8,817 bases of DNA from CAYVZZ01 sp964456185. GTDB taxonomy: Bacteria; Pseudomonadota; Gammaproteobacteria; Pseudomonadales; Alcanivoracaceae. Shown here piece after piece: positions 6,589 to 8,817 of the stretch. Location of the stretch: positions 1-8,817 of the forward strand of contig CAYVZZ010000098.1 in NCBI GenBank assembly GCA_964456185.1. The letters are read 5' to 3'. Numbering within the stretch: the first letter of the stretch is position 1; every line of letters starts with the position of its first letter. The translations under genes and the position numbers were made by a program. The notes under the pieces are model-generated. The model was not told the origin of the DNA. It did not search any database and saw only the letters and a program-made list of their open reading frames with translations.

Positions 6589-7336
6589 AGGCTTCATCAA
6601 GATAATCGATGATATTAGCCGATTCAAATAATTCTGTGTCGGTATTGGGGTCGATTAGATAGGGAATGGCGACCTTGCCCGTGCGCGCCTTGAGCTGCTT
6701 GCGGTTACGTTGATCCGGCTCATAACGGACGCGAAACTGTTTACGCATATTGGTAAGCAACCAGTCGTTTGGCTGTGATTTGCCGCATTGACGCACAATA
6801 TATGGGATTTCCAGTTCACATAGCCGCTCGCGTACCAAGCGCGCAAAAGGGCTGCCCTCGAAGCTATATAGCGTCAATGGTTGCTGTGGTGGCGTATTGC
6901 GATAGGCGTGCAACCCACGTTGATAACGGATAGACGAGGCCTGTACGGAGCTGCCCAATTTAATGAGTTGGCGCAGGCGACCGCGTGGTGTCGCGCCATT
7001 GCCGTAAGTGCTGTAAAGGTAATGAATGATATCGGCGGACTCGTATAAGGCAGCATCCGTATTGGGATCCATCAAAAAGGGAAATTGTTGCTTTCCGCCT
7101 AAGCGTTCAACCAGCGGGCGATACCGCAAGCCATCTTTAGGGCAGGGGTATATCACCACATCAATATCCAGTTCGGTGAGTACCTCGCGCACTAAACGAC
7201 AAAAAGGACAGGCTTCCATATCGTATAGCTCTAATAGTTCAGCCGGTTGCTTACCGGCAGGCTTCGATTGTACGCCGCGTCCTTGCTGTGATAATGAGGC
7301 TAAAAAAGAAGTGCCCACATCCCATTTACGTCCCAT
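6578..7336 (-). CDS. Tandem glutathione S-transferase N-terminal / glutaredoxin-fold protein
   Basis: The 252-residue protein contains two thioredoxin-fold domains of the GST_N_3 kind and no GST helical domain. Domain 1 (about 34-112) has a redox-type CPFC motif at 43-46, then YPCPKDG, GGKQQFPFLMDPNTDAALYES and an IIHYL end. Domain 2 (about 153-250) repeats the layout with SPFA at 162-165 in place of CPFC, then VAIPYLIDPNTDTELFES and IIDYL. A basic linker at about 113-152 joins them. The same double layout is known in proteins of plant plastids and some bacteria, where the role is not well defined. Function is likely glutathione- or thiol-linked, but the substrate is unknown. There is no signal peptide, so it is cytoplasmic. 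AGGA about 5 bases before the ATG at 7336 supports the start. It is upstream of the mscS-type gene and divergent from the thiolase gene. Confidence 0.85.
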   Translation of the reverse strand: MGRKWDVGTSFLASLSQQGRGVQSKPAGKQPAELLELYDMEACPFCRLVREVLTELDIDVVIYPCPKDGLRYRPLVERLGGKQQFPFLMDPNTDAALYESADIIHYLYSTYGNGATPRGRLRQLIKLGSSVQASSIRYQRGLHAYRNTPPQQPLTLYSFEGSPFARLVRERLCELEIPYIVRQCGKSQPNDWLLTNMRKQFRVRYEPDQRNRKQLKARTGKVAIPYLIDPNTDTELFESANIIDYLDEAYGA

Positions 7337-7596
7337 GATGTCCTCGCTAATACAAAATCAATGTGAGATTTTTGGAGTATCTAAGGTTAGCGCGCCACGC
7401 GCTCGAAATCATCTGCCCTAGCGCCCCGTATGACCAGAATTGTTGTCAATTCGTTGGCGTGACCGAAATTGTCATTGCAGGCTAACGGGGCGGGCGGCAG
7501 TCTATGGTGCCAGTGCAGTGGACTGAATGCGGTGATAATGCCAGTTCAGCACTGTGGATAATGATTATTTAACGACAAAGCCAAGAGGATTTTGGT
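7337..7596. promoter_or_regulatory. Divergent control region between tandem GST and thiolase genes, with direct and inverted repeats
   Basis: No gene is seen in these 260 bases. They contain a palindrome GAATTG-TTGT-CAATTC (7437-7452) and the near direct repeats GACCAGAATTGT (7432-7443) and GACCGAAATTGT (7461-7472), 29 bases apart. A second pair, TGCCAGTGCAG (7508-7518) and TGCCAGTTCAG (7539-7549), is 31 bases apart. CGCCCCGT (7422-7429) and ACGGGGCG (7485-7492) form an outer 8-bp inverted repeat. GATAAT occurs at 7534-7539 and 7557-7562 as possible -10 elements without good -35 boxes. The thiolase ribosome binding site is AGAGGA at 7584-7589, 7 bases before its ATG. Operator function is inferred. 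Confidence 0.5.
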
Positions 7597-8805
7597 ATGG
7601 CTGAAGCCTATATTTACGATGCTGTGCGCACCCCGCGTGGGCGTGGCAAAAAAGATGGTGCCTTGCACACCGTCAAGCCGGTTGATTTGTCAGTCGGTTT
7701 GGTGGACGCAGTGCGTGAGCGTAACCCCAATATGGACGTCAACGGTATCGACGATGTCATCCTGGGCTGTGTTACCCCCATTGCCGATCAAGGCTCCTGT
7801 ATTGCGCGAACCGTATCGCTGAAAGCCGGTTTGCCATACACCGCGGCAGGTTTCCAGCTCAACCGTTTTTGTGCGTCGGGTTTGGAATCCGTCAACACGG
7901 CGGCACAAAAAGTGGCCTCTGGTTGGGATGATCTGATTCTCGCTGGCGGCATCGAATCCATGAGCCGTTGCAAAATGGGGCACGACGGTGGTGCCTGGGC
8001 AATGGATCCCATGACCAACTATGAAACAGGTTTCGTACCGCAAGGCATTGGCGCGGATTTGATTGCCACGCTCGAAGGCTGGAGCCGTACCGACGTAGAC
8101 GGTTTCGCGGCAGAATCACAAAAACGTGCGGCGGCCGCTCGAGACAAAGGTTACTTCGATAATTCCATTATTCCGGTGAAAGACCCTGCTGGCCTGACGA
8201 TTTTGGATCACGATGAGCACATTCGTGAAACCACAGTAGACGGTTTGTCCGGTCTTAACCCGTCTTTCGCCATGATGGGCGAAATGGGTGGTTTCGATGC
8301 CGTGGCGCTGCAAAAGTACCACTGGGTCGAAAACATCAATCACGTTCACCATGCCGGTAACTCATCAGGCATCGTTGATGGTGCTTCTTTGATGGTCATC
8401 GGTAACGAAAGTGTCAAAGAGCGTTATGGCATGAAGCCGCGCGCACGCATTGTTGCCACGGCAGTATCCGGCTCCGAGCCAACCATTATGTTGACTGGTC
8501 CCGCTTACGCCACGCGCAAATGCCTCGATAAAGCTGGCCTCAAAGCCGAAGACATCGATCTGGTAGAAATTAACGAAGCCTTCGCAGCGGTTGCCATGCG
8601 CTTTATGAAAGACATGGGTTACAGCATGGATAAATGCAACGTCAACGGCGGCTCCATCGCCATGGGTCACCCGCTGGGTGCCACTGGCTGCATGTTGTTG
8701 GGCACCGTGCTCGACGAGCTGGAGCGCACCGACAAGCGCTACGGTTTGGCCACCTTGTGTGTGGGCGGCGGCATGGGTATTGCCACCATCATCGAACGTC
8801 TGTAA
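7597..8805 (+). CDS. Acetyl-CoA C-acyltransferase (thiolase, FadA-like)
   Basis: Thiolases catalyse the last step of fatty-acid beta-oxidation, splitting 3-ketoacyl-CoA with CoA to acetyl-CoA and a shortened acyl-CoA; biosynthetic members run the reverse condensation. The 402-residue length is full for the family. Catalytic residues are all present: nucleophile Cys92 in NRFCASGLESV, the NEAFA loop (Glu327), His358 in GGSIAMGHPLGATG and the acid/base Cys388 in CVGGGMGIA. The motif HHAGNSSGIVDGA is typical of the CoA-binding core. NRFCASG is closer to degradative than to PhaA-type enzymes, so a catabolic role is favoured, but this is inference. AGAGGA 7 bases before the ATG fixes the start. G+C is higher than in neighbouring genes. 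Only 12 bases follow the stop, so any hydroxyacyl-CoA dehydrogenase partner gene would lie to the right of the window. Confidence 0.95.
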   Translation: MAEAYIYDAVRTPRGRGKKDGALHTVKPVDLSVGLVDAVRERNPNMDVNGIDDVILGCVTPIADQGSCIARTVSLKAGLPYTAAGFQLNRFCASGLESVNTAAQKVASGWDDLILAGGIESMSRCKMGHDGGAWAMDPMTNYETGFVPQGIGADLIATLEGWSRTDVDGFAAESQKRAAAARDKGYFDNSIIPVKDPAGLTILDHDEHIRETTVDGLSGLNPSFAMMGEMGGFDAVALQKYHWVENINHVHHAGNSSGIVDGASLMVIGNESVKERYGMKPRARIVATAVSGSEPTIMLTGPAYATRKCLDKAGLKAEDIDLVEINEAFAAVAMRFMKDMGYSMDKCNVNGGSIAMGHPLGATGCMLLGTVLDELERTDKRYGLATLCVGGGMGIATIIERL

Positions 8806-8817
8806 ATCCTGTAACCC

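Noticed and set aside
7690..8043. Antisense open frames inside the thiolase gene, including those at 8116-8352 and 8365-8670
   Set aside because: They result from strong codon bias in the thiolase gene and have no family features.

Overview
The window looks like a chromosomal segment of a Gram-negative gammaproteobacterium, possibly a marine or Oceanospirillales-type lineage. The class is inferred from an ArfB closely matching the E. coli protein in length, GGQ position and C-terminal tail, from an inner-membrane TgpA-type transglutaminase, and from two Sec-exported proteins. The genus cannot be named from the sequence. Gene density is high. There are no RNA genes, insertion sequences, CRISPR arrays or phage genes.

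Layout, left to right. (1) The 3' part of a tgpA-like transglutaminase gene (+) enters from the left edge. It converges on a two-gene minus-strand unit at 1287-3005: an unrecognised 440-residue exported protein followed, 3 bases later, by a hotdog-fold acyl-CoA thioesterase. (2) A 308-base divergent intergenic region (3006-3313) carries a hairpin with a T-tract, a 7-bp inverted repeat and a candidate sigma70 promoter. (3) A small secreted two-cysteine protein (+, 3314-3769) is closed by a textbook intrinsic terminator. (4) arfB, a ribosome-rescue hydrolase (-), is divergent from an MFS transporter gene (+, 4333-5507) that is broken by an apparent one-base deletion near 4675-4679. (5) Two minus-strand genes follow: a tandem GST/glutaredoxin-fold protein and, downstream of it, a small MscS-type mechanosensitive channel. 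(6) A roughly 260-base repeat-containing control region precedes a complete thiolase gene (+, 7597-8805), which ends 12 bases before the window edge.

Most genes are housekeeping or envelope functions with no shared pathway: fatty-acid breakdown (thiolase), acyl-CoA hydrolysis (thioesterase), translation rescue (ArfB), osmotic protection (MscS), thiol chemistry (tandem GST) and transport (MFS). I see no clear multi-gene novel system. The items most worth a second look are the frameshifted transporter, the AT-richer unknown exported protein with its leader hairpin, the asymmetric tandem thioredoxin-fold protein, and the paired direct repeats upstream of the thiolase.
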